DNA of 64,000 bases, taken from assembly GCA_029204225.1 (NCBI GenBank), contig CM055101.1, positions 429,997 to 493,996 on the forward strand, read 5' to 3'. The DNA comes from Diphasiastrum complanatum. Lineage: Eukaryota > Streptophyta > Lycopodiopsida > Lycopodiales > Lycopodiaceae. The notes beneath the pieces are model-generated. The model did not search any database and was not told the DNA's origin. It worked only from the letters and a program-made list of their open reading frames with translations. Made by a program: the position numbers and the translations under genes. Of the stretch, positions 22,282-35,589 are shown piece by piece (the first letter of the stretch is position 1; each line of letters opens with the position of its first letter).

Positions 22282-22740
22282 TGTTACAACTCCCTAGGAT
22301 CATCGACTGCCTTAAATGTTTCGCACACCCCATACTAGTGACGATGCACCGTAACTGCCCATCCGTAGGGTCACAACCGACGACACCCCCATGCACTGGA
22401 GCAATCGCCATAATCATGCCCGATCAAGCCTCCTACGATAACTGGCATCCGATACCCACTCGGCTCTCCCTAGCACACATCTCCTAGCCTAAAGATACAT
22501 CCTGGCTCATGCACGTGCTCTCCATCCACCAACTCCCGGGTAGACTGAGTGAATGGAAAGAGAGAAACCCCACCACTATATAGGCATAGCACAGTGGGTC
22601 CCTTCAAGCACGGTCTTGCCGGCGACATGTGACCACCTAGGATGCTGATGCGTGGCACCCAAACATGTTGGAAACTCCAGTCTTGCATCATGCCCCTTGC
22701 GAGGCCGTCACTGAAGGGCGTACCGTTATGGTATATAACA
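22282..22740 (-). mobile_element. 3' LTR of gypsy remnant, copy 2
   Basis: 459 bp, inverted relative to 7726-8162, with the same TGTTATATACC...TAACA ends. The polypurine tract lies at about 22,741-22,756 on the minus strand. Confidence 0.8.
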
Positions 22741-24360
22741 TCTCCCCCCCCACCCATAAAAACTTCCTTCTTTGGGAAAAAACCAGGGAATCTAAGTCTT
22801 AAATCATCCTCCTTCTCCCAGGTGTCCTCATCATCTAACTTAACTTTCCAAGGAATCAGATGTTTAGAAATCAAACGATTTCTCAGTTGATGTCGTCAAG
22901 TATCCACGATCCTTTCCGGTTCATGGGGTATAAAAGCAGTCAAATCCTCCAATTGAATTAGATCATCTGTGGTATTAGGTCATCTTTCCCACCAAGTCGT
23001 TCCTTTAAATGACTAACATGGAATACAGGATGAACCTTATTTCCAACAGGGAGTTCTAGTCTATAAGCAGCCCTACCAATCTTGTTAAGAACTTTGAAAA
23101 GACCGCTAAAACGTGGAGATAACTTTGGACATTTTCCCATTCGAAGTGTCTTAGAGTCCTTGGGGATTCTAAGGTACACCCACTCACCGATCTCAAACTC
23201 TCGAGGAACACGACTTCGGTTGGCATAGAACTGGTTCTATCTTGAGCCGATCTAATGCTTTCCCTAGCCACCTGCAACATTTCCTACATATCATGCATGA
23301 AATCCACTACAGCTTGAACCTCGAGACCTTTGAGTCCAACGGAGATAGGGGAACGAGGCTAAAAGCCGTACAAGAGCATAAAAGAACTAAAACCAGTGGC
23401 AGAATGCCTCATACTATTGTATGCAAACTCAACCATTGGGAGATACTTTTCCCAATCTGATTGTTGCCTGGAAACATATGCGCAAAGCATATCTTCCATC
23501 GACTGGTTGACACGTTCGGTCTAACCATCGATTTCTAGGTGATCCATAAATGATAGACGTAAAGTAGTTTCCAGCCCTTCAAAGACCGACTGCCAGAAGT
23601 TGACAGTGAACTTGGAATCCTGTTCATTAACGATATCGTTAAGCAAATCATACAAACGGAACACCTTTTCATGAAGAGTTGAGCAAGTTCAAAAGCTTTG
23701 ATAGTAGTTTTTGTTGGAATCAACTGCGCCATTTTGGTTAGCCTATCAACTACTACCCAAATAGCATCGTGACCCTTCTCTGACTTGGAAAGTCTGACCA
23801 CAAAATCCATGGAAATACTTTCCCATTTCTTGCTAGAAATTTCCAATGGATGAAATAGACCAGCTTCTTTGAGTCTTTCCGCTTTATTTACTTGGCATTG
23901 TTCACATTTTTGAACATATGCCTCAACATGACCTTTTATGTTTGGCCAATAGAATTTTCTCTTAAAAAGGTCAAGTGTCCTCTGTATACCAGGTAGGGTG
24001 TCTCGTGTTGGGGCAAACCAGTTAGCAAACCAGTTCTAATGACATAATCATCAAGTATCTTCTCTTCACAAGGTTTCATGGAATCCTGCTTTCCTAGATT
24101 TTCTCTCAAAATAGAGCTTCCTGCCAGGACATCTTGCCAAATACGACCAGAAAAATCACCGGTCCGACAAAGATCTCGTAGAGAAAGATACAACTCGGAT
24201 TCGAACTCATCAAAGCATAACTGATAAGCTTCTCCAATCTGGCTCTTTTCAATGATGCATGCTGGTTCTTTCCAATGATTTAGGATTCTAGGGTATGTTT
24301 TGATCAAAATTGTTTGGTTTTTCATGTTTTTTGGCACAAAATAGATAGTAAGAACCATAA
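22741..24360 (-). pseudogene. Ty3/gypsy integrase remnant, copy 2
   Basis: Inverted counterpart of 6000-7725. The linker block is longer and open (24,358-23,936: RILNHWKEPACIIEKSQIGE, LYLSLRDLCRTGDF). About 75 bp of the H2C2 domain between VIRTGLL and the tryptic-like HLTFLREN block are deleted. The core has SISMDFVVRLSKSEKG and, in another frame, IVNEQDSKFT, with the same Asp-to-Glu change as copy 1. The C-terminal domain is at 23,179-22,958. Confidence 0.85.
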
Positions 24361-25880
24361 TCTAGCAAGAACAGACCAATTAGATGGTTGTAATTCTATA
24401 AATTGTTTTGCATGTGTTATAATTCTATAATTGATGACAGTTGTATGTCATGAATCTCCACTTTATTGTGATGAAGAAACCGGAAAATAGCCAAAAATCA
24501 TCATTTTTGCTTGTTTTTCATAAAGTTGGATAGTAGGTGGCTATAAAACACCATGTAGAGCTTGTAAATAGGTATACCAAAGTCTTTTGAAGCTTTCCCT
24601 GAAGTTAGAACCAAGAATTCCAGCAATTGAACTTGTAGAAAGTCAAAAAAGTTCAAAAAATGACCATTTTTTGGTGATTTTTAGGGGATAGATCTCTCCA
24701 AATCCATAAGGAGATCATTCTGGAACTATTTACAGCATGATTAGCATTCCTTTTTACCTTCCCATCAAGCTATCAGACCTGTGAATTGATGGTCGATGGC
24801 TTATGCACCATCTCCATCAAGTTTGAAGCTATTTTGACTTCTACAAATCAAGAAAACTTCGTTCTCAGCCCATACTGCATCTTAGAATCAGTATGAATGC
24901 TTCATGGAAGTCTAATTGATTGTTTAAGTTTGTTGGTAGCATCAATTTTGGGCTAGAATGGGTGTTTGCACATTTTTGCATGATATTGTCTTGTGGAAAA
25001 GCGCCCTACTACAAATTTTTTGACACTCTGATCTCGCACATGTGAAGCCTAGGTGGCAGGGTAATGTGGGAGGCATCTTATTCACTTATTCTCCCTCTGT
25101 AATAAGCTTTACAGCACCCAATTTGGTGTCCTACAACCAAAGTTATGATCATCTGAAGTTTTGTAGTTTTGTGAGTAAAATTGGCAAAATTTGAAATTGT
25201 TCTGATTGCATGCCAGTCATTTCCCTAATTTGTAGTACTGTGCTTGCATGGATTAGTTGCATGTTGATTCTCAGAGTGATTCTGACATGCATGAGAGATT
25301 TACAATTGATTTGAGTGGTCATACGCATGTGCTCTGAGAGTTGGGTCACAAATCAGTGTTAATGGATAATAAATTCCATAAACTGAAGTTTACATAAAAA
25401 AATTTCGTAATGACGTTTGTAACTGATGTAGTGTGCTTTGCATGCCAGTTTGACAAGGAGTTAGTAACATTAGAAATCGGACAATGTTTTGATTTTTTCG
25501 ATTTTGATTGCCTTTTGTACTAATAGTATTTTCGTCAGAATTTTTGAATCACGTAAAATAAAAGCAAAATTTGAGTTTTCCGAAAAAATAGAAATTTCGG
25601 TCAATTTTTTTGTTATCTATGGAATCAATTTAGATTAGTGAATTGATTAAACTGAGTTTATCACTAAGAATTGGTCACAGTGTTTTCACTAAGTCTAAAT
25701 TATTTTGTGGTGATAGACAAGTTAAAATTGACAGGAGGAACCGCAATGAAATTGCCAACAGGTTTTACTGTATTGTCATTCTTTTTACTTTTGGAGTTGG
25801 GACCTCCCAAATTGAAAGTTAAAATTTGAATTTTTTTCTTTTCTGTTGAATTTAAATTTGGTAAAAATTTGAAATCAGTT
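24361..25880 (-). repeat. non-coding gypsy-associated segment, inverted copy
   Basis: Reverse complement of about 4560-6127, including R1 copy 3 at about 25,080-25,460 (plus sense). No coding signal. Confidence 0.7.
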
Positions 25881-27560
25881 ACTTGCCTGATAGTTTTCTA
25901 GTCGATGTTGATCGCTAGAAATCAGTCAAAGGAATGTTTGTACAAGATACTTGTTAAATTTGATCAAAATTGTCAAACAATATGAAGTGACCAGATTGAA
26001 TGAGTGGGAATAGTATTCTAACAGTAAATTTGATAGGATATGGTTCAAGAATTACTGAAATGCTATTGGTGGGATTTCCATTCATGTAATTTTATATTAT
26101 GTGTTTGGAATGGATTTATCAATATTAACGGAGTTATGCCAAACCAGTCAATAAAAAGAAAAAACAGTCCAATTTTATTGGAAAATTTATAGTAATAGAA
26201 ATTACATAACTGATTTCATTTCCAGTAAAATCCTATGGTGAATTATATTCAAAAGATCAGACTAGTACAATTTCACATACTAGTAAATGATTTTTGATAT
26301 AAAAGATATTCAGTTCAGGTGAAGGACATAATTAAAATTGTTTTGCACTTTTTCCTATAGTGATTGATTTTTAAACATTTACTACTGTCATTACGTATTT
26401 TTGGTACCTTAGCTGAAATAGATTTCCAGAGAACTAAAAATTCTAAGGAAGAAAGAAGAGTGGACATCAAATGGTGGTAAGTAGTATCAGGAAATGTATT
26501 TCGCAGTTAGGATTTTGGTAATCCCTGTAAATAGTTGCTTAATACTGGTTATTGATTTCCTGGTTTGAATTCATTCAGTTGAACTCGTAACTGATATCTT
26601 TGTAACCATTGAGTTATCCGCAGTTTTGGATGTCAATTGTGATACATTGAGTTATTTGCAGTGGAATCTGATACATGGATTACATTGGATCTGTTAGTTG
26701 ACAGAAGCTTGTCTCTAGATTTGATGCATCAGTAGGGGATTTGAAGCTTATTTATTAACCAGAAAGGATCAAGATGTAATATTTAACCATGGTAATTCTT
26801 CTGTTTATATCACAGGATCATATGTGGATTCGTAGTATCCATTTGATAGGCATGCCAGTCATCTGAATAAATGGATTCTCCAGTGTTTTGGAAATAGGTG
26901 ATAATAACCTATAGTGATTATAGGACAGCTAGATTATCAGTGGGTCTCTAGAATATCAGATTAGGCGATTAAGGATTTTCTGGAAGGAAAAGCTAATGGT
27001 TTGGGACATCCGTAATTTTGGAAAGAGAATTCTAGGACTGTAATGATCTGATGATCAATGGTGTGTTATAGTACCTAGTCACGATATGGGAGAGAAGAAA
27101 AACCATTCGATCAAATATGGGATATTTTGGAAAATTTTGAGGTTTAATCTAGATCCCAATGTGGTATCTCATTATTTACAAAATTAGAGGCCTCAAATCT
27201 ATTTCCCACTTTATTCATTAATCCTTTACTTCTTAGAAAGTTCTCAAATATAAGATATCAGATTGATTTATATGATTCTTTCCAACATGAAGTTATTCTT
27301 CTAAAAGACTGATATTTCATATTACTACTTGTGTGAATAGACTTGGAATTCAGATAAACTCTAAGGTTAAAATGTTTCAGTTTCTTAAACCTAGAATATC
27401 TCTGGTACATAAATGGATTTCGATGAAATAGTAACTTCTATCACTCGGATTGAAAATATTTGAAGGAGAAGTCATGTTTGTAATGAAGTGAATCCTTTTA
27501 GTGGAAGCACTTATTACTGACTTTTTTTGGATTTGGATATTTTTATATATCATCTTTCCA
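25881..27560. other. no gene recognised
   Basis: AT-rich, with no open frame above 60 codons carrying a motif. About 27,330-27,545 recurs inverted at about 41,030-41,240. The rest appears single-copy within the window. Confidence 0.5.
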
Positions 27561-27569
27561 GTTAACTTT

Positions 27570-28168
27570 TATTGAAATTGATAATTTCTTTAAAAGGAGG
27601 GGTGAAGTGGTTGTTCATCAATGATCTTTAAAAATCGAGTGCAAAGTTTTGTATAGATTACAACAACGATGTTGTATCCATTTCTGTAGCCCCAAATTTT
27701 CATATGAAAACTTTAATAGATTTTTGGAAGGAGCACATTACAACAATTCATGTACATCAGGAGGACTTGCTCATTCTGAGGATGAAGACATGTGATAACA
27801 TGGCATGATCTAGTTGTCTCTTATTTCGATCTACATAATGCAAAATAGTTATTTCTTGTGATAGTTTATTTGTTGTTTTAAAAAGATTGAGCTTAGAGTA
27901 GAATAAGTGTATTCTGATAACAGGTCGAAGATCAAATCGATCAAAGGTCAAACCTTATTTTGACCCAAAGTCCATATGTTATTCCGATCCTTGTCAAAAG
28001 CAGTTATGGAACTTAAGAGGGTTATTTCATATTTAGAACACGAGGCTATATAAAGAGCATTTGTTCTCGCATATTTATTTGAAATGGAATGAAGTGAAGT
28101 TAGTGAGTTAGTCTATTTTCATTCTCAAGTCACTGATAGTTACTACTATCACTTAGACTAATATCCAC
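27570..28168 (+). repeat. family M copia LTR block and flank, unit 1
   Basis: Includes an LTR-like block at 27,992-28,127 (TGTCAAAAGC...TCATTCTCA, TATA-like GGCTATATAAAGAGC) and the flank shared with 13,470-13,870 in reverse. Unit 2 starts at about 28,743. The two units, each flank plus LTR block plus gag, are in tandem. Confidence 0.6.
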
Positions 28169-28720
28169 ATGGATTCCCAAGGGAAAACCAGTCCTATAAT
28201 GGACAAGCATGATGGAGCCAATTACCATCTCTATAAATATAAGATGAGAACTATGCTAATGGCTAACGAATTGTATGACGTTGTTATAGGTGTAGAGGTA
28301 AGACCTGAAGCTGACGATGCTGCAATTTTCCGATGGAAGCTGAAGGATGGCAAAGCCTTTGCGCTGATGATCCTCAATATAACAGACACTCAAATCGACC
28401 ATGTGTCTAAAGCTCAGACCTCCGAGGAAGTCTGGGACATCCTAAGCACTCTGTACACTGTGTGTGACATAGCTTCCAAGCTACATCTCAGGAAGAAGAT
28501 TTTCTCGCTCAAGATGACCAACGGAGATTCCCTACAGAGTCACAACAAACAGTTCAAGAACCTGCTGAAGCAAATGGCCACTGTCAGATATGTCATAGAT
28601 GATCAAAATGCAGTAATGACACTACTTTCAAGCTTGCCAAGCTCATGGGACAGCAAGGTGATGATCATCACGACGCACCCTAAACTGACTCTTTCAAGAG
28701 TCATGACAATGTTGTTGTAG
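28169..28720 (+). pseudogene. copia family M gag, copy C (longest, complete N-terminus)
   Basis: A 183-codon frame from ATG 28,169: MDSQGKTSPIMDKHDGANYH, then RWKLKDGKAFALMILNITD, SEEVWDILSTLYTVCDIASK, HNKQFKNLLKQMATVRYVID and LPSSWDSKVMIITTHPKL. This is the N-terminal part of copia Gag (UBN2 type), with the usual NY...Y KM start block. It ends with a stop after RVMTMLL and has no zinc knuckle, protease or pol; unit 2 follows within 25 bp. Confidence 0.85.
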
Positions 28721-29182
28721 GAAGAGACTGCGACACTCCATGGTCTACTTGCCTCTTATTTCGATCTACATAATGCAAAATAGTTATTTCTTATGATAGT
28801 TTGTTTGTTGTTTTAAAAAGAATGAGCTTAGAATAGATTAAGTGTATTTCGATACCCGGTCGAAGATCAAATCGATCCATGGTCGATTTTCATTTCGACC
28901 CAGAGTCCATATGTTATTATGATCCTTGTCAAAAGTGGTTATGGAACTTAAGAGAGATATTTCATATTTAGAACAACTACGAGGCTATATAAAGAGCATT
29001 TGTTCTTGCATATTTCTTTGAAATGAAATGAAGTGAAGTTAGTGAGTTAGTCTATTTTCATTCTCAAGTCGCTGATAGTTATTAGTATTGCTTAGACTGA
29101 TATCCACCTGGATTTCCAAGGGAAAGCTAGTCTTATCATGGACAAGCTTGATGGAGCCAATTACCATGTGTAGAAATTTAAG

Positions 29183-29659
29183 ATGAGAACTGTGCTAATG
29201 GCTAAGGAATTGTATGACGTTGTTATAGGTGCAGAGGTAAGAAACAAAGCTGACGATGTTGCAATCTCTCGATGGAAGCTGAAGGATGGCAAAGCCTTTG
29301 CGCTGATCATCCTCAATATATCAAACACTCAAATCAGCCATGTGTATGAGGCTCCGGTCTCCAAGGAAGTCTGGGACATCTTGAGCACTCTGTATGATGT
29401 GCACGACGTAGCTTCCAAGCTACATCTAAGAAAGAACATTTTCTCCCTCAAGATGACCAACGAAGATTCCCTACAGAATCACATCAACCAGTTCAAGAAC
29501 CTGCTAAAGCAAATGGCCACTTTTGGTTCTGTCATAGATGATGAAGATGTAGTAATGACACTGCTTTCAAGCTTTCCAAGCTCATACGATAGCTGGGTGA
29601 TGATCATCTTGACACACCCTGAATTGACTCTTTCAAGAGTCATGACAATGTTGTGTTAG
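29183..29659 (+). pseudogene. copia family M gag, copy D
   Basis: 158 codons, nearly identical to copy A: RTVLMAKELYDVVIGAEV, SKEVWDILSTLYDVHDVASK, INQFKNLLKQMATFGSVID. A TAG (in the sequence reading CATGTGTAG) lies just before this frame, as in copy A, so the family start codon is cut off from it. Confidence 0.85.
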
Positions 29660-29777
29660 GAAGAGAGGAGAAGGAACAAAGTCTCTGGTTCCTCAAGTGT
29701 CGACTCTCATGCCTTATACACCAACAAAGGCTCAACTTAGCAAAAGAAGGAAGGCCCAAAGCAACCAAAGCTAAATC

Positions 29778-30200
29778 ATGAACCGACACAATGTCAAGAA
29801 CAGTCAAACTAGCCGACAAAGAATTAGTTGTTCTGCACATATTTCGGTGAACCAACCACAAGATCCAAGATTGCCGCATACTGCAAGAAAAGAACAACAA
29901 CAAGGGGCAGTCGAAACAAGTGGCAAATGCAGGTACAGAAGCACCATAGTCAATTCAAGAATCGGATAATGATGCCGTAATGACTAGCCATAAAGAAACA
30001 TCCAACGACATCTCCTGGTTTCTGAACTCCGGAGCCACACAACACATGAGTAGCCATATTGGCTATTTCGAGTCCTATAGTCCTTCCAATACCAAATGAT
30101 ATGTTCACATGGGCAACAATAGCACACATGCTATTAAAGGTAAAGGTACAGTAAGATTGAGCTTTGCAAACGATCAATCTAAGCTACTTTGAAATGTACT
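29778..30200 (+). pseudogene. copia family M protease remnant, copy D
   Basis: Encodes SWFLNSGATQHMSSHIGYFE at about 30,019-30,080, again with Asn for the catalytic Asp, followed by VHMGNNSTHAIKGKGTVRLS. It then runs into an RT tail scrap (KADLYHAATV) at about 30,248. Confidence 0.75.
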
Positions 30201-30499
30201 GCATGTACGGAATCTATCTACAAATTCACTGAGACAGAGCGAGAAGGCTGATCTTTATCACGCAGCAACGGTATGTTCATTATACCCTTATCACAAACAA
30301 TCTGATCAATTGTAAACTAGCTCACTCACCAATGGATTCAGGCTTGCGATTATTGAAGGTCCAATGCCAAGAAGTGGTTATGGAACTTAAGACGGTTATT
30401 TAATATTTAGAACATCTACGAGGCTATATAAAGAGCATTTGTTCTCGCATACTTGTTTGAAATGGAATGAAGTGAAGTCCGTGAGTCAGTCTATTCTCA

Positions 30500-31307
30500 T
30501 TTTATTGATGTGAATGATTTACTCTATCTATGCTACTTTCAAGATTATACTTATGAAGTTTTGCTCATATAGTAGAATCTCTTTATTCTTATTTAAGTGT
30601 TCATTGTTATTCCATGCAATGAATGCTTGTATGATGAGAGGGGCAGTAATGCTTGTTACCATAATTGAAATACAAGTGACAAGTCTGAAATCGTAGTACG
30701 TACATAAACGATGAATGGCATGTAGTTCAAACTTCTATAATTCCATTATCCAAATTTCATAAAAGCAAATCACAAATTGTTATAATATCAATCAGTCTGC
30801 AACGTGTAAACAACCTAAAAGTGAAATCCTAAATTCTTCATAGTAAAGCCCGAGGAGATAGGGCTGAATCATGATACCTAAAGGGGCCAACTAGTGATGT
30901 ATAGCATAGCCTCCTCCTAGTCACCCATGATGTAGTGTAGGCTCTAGCTCAAGACCCTCATCCTCACCTTGTTCACATATTTGCTTTTCTTTGAAAGACA
31001 GATAGCACTTTGGCATGCGATGCAACTTGAAAATGCGATGCATAGTCCGACCTAGCTAAATAAATAACGAGTACCAAGGTTAACCATGGCATTCTATTAC
31101 CTAGTCATATTCCAGGCAACTCCCTTGGATCACTTTGTTGGCTTGGTATCCAAAGTGTTTTTTGGTCCCATTTTTTAGCCCTCTTAGGGGTCCAATATGC
31201 ATTTAGTCACGTTCTAGGGTACTACAAATTATGTAACGACTAGGGTTTGAAGGTGTCCAAATAGCATGTAAATAGAGATCGATACAGAGAACACCACACG
31301 TTTGATT

Positions 31308-31345
<38 letters not shown>

Positions 31346-31686
31346 CGAGAGAGAGAGAGAGAGAGAGAGAATGAGCGCGCGAGCGACCGAGAGTGAGAGC
31401 GCGAACGATTTGCCAAGAAGAGCCTTACTTGAATGCAGACGTGTTGAATGTAAGAGACAGAGGGCGGAACTCAATAAATTCCTTCGAACCTCTGAGTCAG
31501 CGATAATCCGTAGCTGGGTTTGTCGACAATCTCAAGGCGAATTTTACTTCATAATTTTTTTTTGTTGACAAGGTTCTCAAGCTATTTCAGAAGGTACAGC
31601 GGTAGGCCGGTAGCCTTACCTTGATTTCTGCAAAATACACAGATGGCAAAGGTTGCTTCCTTAACTCTGCCTGAAGAAACACCGCC
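30500..31686 (+). repeat. BPS1-like promoter and upstream segment, copy B
   Basis: Reverse copy of 10,772-11,892. The TATA region reads GCATGTAAATAGAGATCG, with TATAAATA changed to TGTAAATA. The leader GA tract is expanded (31,313-31,342 and 31,347-31,370). It leads to the BPS1-like copy 2 start at 31,687 with context ACACCGCCATGG. Confidence 0.7.
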
Positions 31687-32175
31687 ATGGTTTTTGTAAA
31701 TTCGTTGCGATCTCACGGTCATGGTGCTGCCAATATGTCAGTTCACGACAATTTGTCGTCATGTCTGCAAAAATTGGAAGAGTCATTTGGAGATAAGTTT
31801 TTCACGGTAGACTGGATGCAGTATGCTGTGGATATTCTCAGATCTTCTCTTGCAGCCGTTTTGGATCTAGTGGATAAGGTTGTTTTTCCATTAAAATGCT
31901 TTAGTACTCTGATGGATGAGACAGTGCGACTTATGAATGTTTATAAAGCTTTGATGACGGGTATTTCCAGATTGCGAATATAAGGGCGGGTAGTCATATA
32001 ACGGTTGACGCTCTTCAAGCAGGTGGGGATGACTATGATACCATAGTTCAGGCTCTAAATCATTCCCGACGAGAGATGTCCAGAGTACATCAAGCAAACA
32101 AGCAACTTGTTGATGTGAAACTTGAGGCAGAGGAGGAGCTTTGGAATTTGGGTAGCAGATATGCCAAGCAATTTG
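31687..32175 (+). pseudogene. BYPASS1-like gene, copy 2 (truncated)
   Basis: Starts MVFVNSLRSHGHGAANMSVH and follows copy 1 closely. It stops at TAA after SRLRI (TAT to TAA), has a 1-base loss a few codons later, then re-enters the frame as REMSRVHQANKQLV and AEEELWNLGSRYAKQFD. At about 32,175 the homology ends and the unidentified gene fragment starts. The Arg codon CGA that is TGA in copy 1 is intact here. About half of the family length is present, so it cannot make a normal protein. Confidence 0.7.
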
Positions 32176-32372
32176 ATACTTTCAGAATGAGGACTATACA
32201 ACACCAATATTCCATGGCTTGAAATTGAGTGGCTATTTTAAGAACCCGATATGCGAACCATTTCAGTTTGATTTGGGAGCTTCAGTGAATGATTTTATTT
32301 TTGACAACAATCTAACGGAGTATGAGGTATTCAACATGGATACTACTAGCAATGAAGATATTTCATTATTCC
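32176..32372 (+). pseudogene. fragment of the unidentified gene, copy 3
   Basis: Encodes KLSGYFKNPICEPFQFDLG and NNLTEYEVFNMDTTSNEDIS, then jumps at a CCAT microhomology into the gypsy integrase C-terminus. Compared with copy 2, about 880 bp, including the whole gypsy LTR, are deleted. Confidence 0.5.
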
Positions 32373-33976
32373 ATCTTTCCCACCAAGTTCCTTTAAATGA
32401 CTAACATGGAATACAGGATGAATCTTATTTCCAATACGGAGTTCTAGTCTATAAGCAGCCCTACCAATCTTGTTAAGAACTTTGAAAAGACCGCTAAAAC
32501 GTGGAGAGAACTTCGGACATTTCCCCGTTCGAAGTGTCTTAAAGTCCTTGGGGATTCTAAGATACACCCAATCACCGATCTCAAACTCTCGAGGAACGCG
32601 ACTTCCGTTGGCATAGAACTGGTTCTATCTTGAGCCGATCTAATTGTTTCCCTAGCCACCTGCAACATTTCCTACATATCATGCACGAAATCCGCTGCAG
32701 CTTGAACCTCGAGACCTTTGAGTCCAACGGAGATAGGGGAACGAGGCTGAAAGCCGTACAAGAGCATAAAAGAACTAAAACCAGTGGCAGAATGCTTCAT
32801 ACTATTGTATGCAAACTCAACCATTGGGAGATACTTTTCCCAATCTGATTGTTGCCTGGAAACATATGTGCAAAGCATATCTTCCATCGACTGGTTGACA
32901 CGTTCGGTCTGACCATCGGTTTCTAGGTGATCCATAAATGATAGACGTCAAGCAGTTTCTAGTCTTTCAAAGACCGCCTGCCAGAAGTTGACAGTGAACT
33001 TGGAATCCTGTTCATTAACGATATCGTTAAGCAAACCATACAAACTGAACACTTTTTCAATGAAGAGTTGAGCAAGTTCAAAAGCTTTGACAGTACTTTT
33101 TGTTGGAATCAACTGCGCCATTTTGGTTAGCCTGTCAACTACTACCCAAATAGCATCGTGACCCTTCTCTAACTTGGGAAGTCTGACCACAAAATCCATG
33201 GAAATACTTTCCCATTTCTTGCTGGGAATTTCCAATGGATGCAATAGACCAGCTGCTTTGAGTCTTTCCACTTTATTTACTTGGCATTGTTCACATTTTT
33301 GAACATATGCCTCGACATGACCTTTCATTTTTGGCCAATCAAATTTTCTCTTAACTAGGTCAAGTGTCCTCTGTACACCAGGAAGGGTGTCCTGCGCTGG
33401 GGCTATCATGGCACTCGTGCAAGATTTGGGCCCTAATATCCACAATATCTAGTGCACAAACTTTTCCTGTACAAAAAAGCAAACCATTTCTAATGAAATA
33501 ATTATCAAGCATCTTCTCTTCACGAGATTTCTTGGAATCCTGCTTTCCTAGATTTTCTTTCAAAATAGAGCTTCCTGCCAGAACATCTTGCCAAATATGA
33601 CCAAACAAATCATCGGTCCGACAAAGATCTCGCAGAGAAAGATACAACTCGGATTGGAACTCAGCAAAGCATGCCTGATTAACTTCTCCAATCCGGCTCT
33701 TTCCAATTATGCATGCTGGTTCTTTGCAATGATTTAGGATTCTAGGCTATGTTTGGGTCAAAATTGTTTGGTTTTTCATGTTTTTTGGCACAAAATAGAT
33801 AGTAAGAACCATAATCCAGCAAGATCAGACCAATTAGATGGTTGTAATTCTATAAATTGGTTTGAATGTGTTAGAGAAAGAGTTGTATGTCATGAATTTC
33901 CACTTTATTGTGATGAAAAAATCGAAAAACAGCCAAAAATCATCATTTTTGCTTGTTTTTCATAAAGTTGGGTAGA
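32373..33976 (-). pseudogene. Ty3/gypsy integrase remnant, copy 3 (most complete core)
   Basis: On the minus strand the H2C2 domain, core and C-terminal domain are nearly continuous: LLFCTGKVCALDIVDIRAQI, RTLDLVKRKFDWPKMKGHVE, KCEQCQVNKVERL, SISMDFVVRLPKLEKGHDAI, NDIVNEQDSKFTVNFWQAVF, then after a stop FMDHLETDGQTERVNQSMED and YRLELRIGNKIHPVFHVSHL. It carries the same Glu for the middle catalytic Asp. The LTR is missing because of the deletion at 32,372. Confidence 0.87.
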
Positions 33977-34112
33977 AGTACATCTCTACCAAATTCAAGG
34001 AATACTGCCAGAGTCAAGGCATTGAACAATAGTTTATCACTCCTTATTTGCCTCAATCTAATGGCTTAGCCGAGAGGAAGAATCGTACCTTCATCGTGTC
34101 AGCCAAATGTAT
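33977..34112 (+). pseudogene. copia family M integrase scrap
   Basis: Encodes STKFKEYCQSQGIEQ, a stop, FITPYLPQSNGLAERKNRTF and SAKCMLA, the plus-strand counterpart of about 15,160-15,310. The Glu-containing motif reads LAERKNRT, closer to the copia consensus than LAEGKNRT at 15.2 kb. It is inserted between the gypsy flank and R1 copy 4. Confidence 0.75.
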
Positions 34113-34238
34113 GCTGGCATGCAATCGGAACAATTTCAAATTTTGCCAATTTTACTCACAGTACTGCAAAACTTCAGATGATCATAACTTTGGCTATAGG
34201 ACACCAAATTGGGTGCTATAAAGCTTAGTACAGAGGGA
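34113..34238 (-). repeat. R1 repeat, copy 4 (partial)
   Basis: Matches the part of R1 around GGCAAAATTTGAAATTG (seen here as its reverse complement) and runs into the copia RT scrap, in the same order as the inverted arrangement at 14,246-14,520. Confidence 0.7.
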
Positions 34239-34460
34239 GACCAAGTGAATAAGATGCTTGTTAAACAGATGTTGTCTGCCGAACTTGACATGACCGATCT
34301 GGGCGAAGCTCGTTTCTGTTTGGGCATTCAGAGACGGAGAGAGAAGGCTGATCTTTATCACTCAGCAACGGTATCTTCACTCTGATCAATTGTAAACTAG
34401 CTCACTCACCAATGGATTCAGGCTTGCGATTATTGAAGGGCCAATGCCAAGAAGTGGTGG
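34239..34460 (+). pseudogene. copia reverse transcriptase scrap, copy 2
   Basis: Encodes VNKMLVKQMLSAELDMTDLG followed by EARFCLGIQRRREKADLYHS, the copia RT segment normally written MSDLGELxYFLGIQ. It then loses frame and joins the sequence that precedes the family M 3' LTR block. Confidence 0.7.
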
Positions 34461-35580
<1,120 letters not shown>

Positions 35581-35589
35581 ATTTTTTTT

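Larger units (their letters stand above)
28927..30499 (+). mobile_element. internally deleted copia element (family M), copy D
   Basis: Plus-strand counterpart of 11,893-13,464: 5' LTR-like block 28,927-29,066, gag 29,183-29,659, protease scrap to about 30,200, short RT tail, 3' LTR-like block 30,365-30,499. The internal deletion points match copy A, so the two copies come from one deleted element by segmental duplication. Confidence 0.6.
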
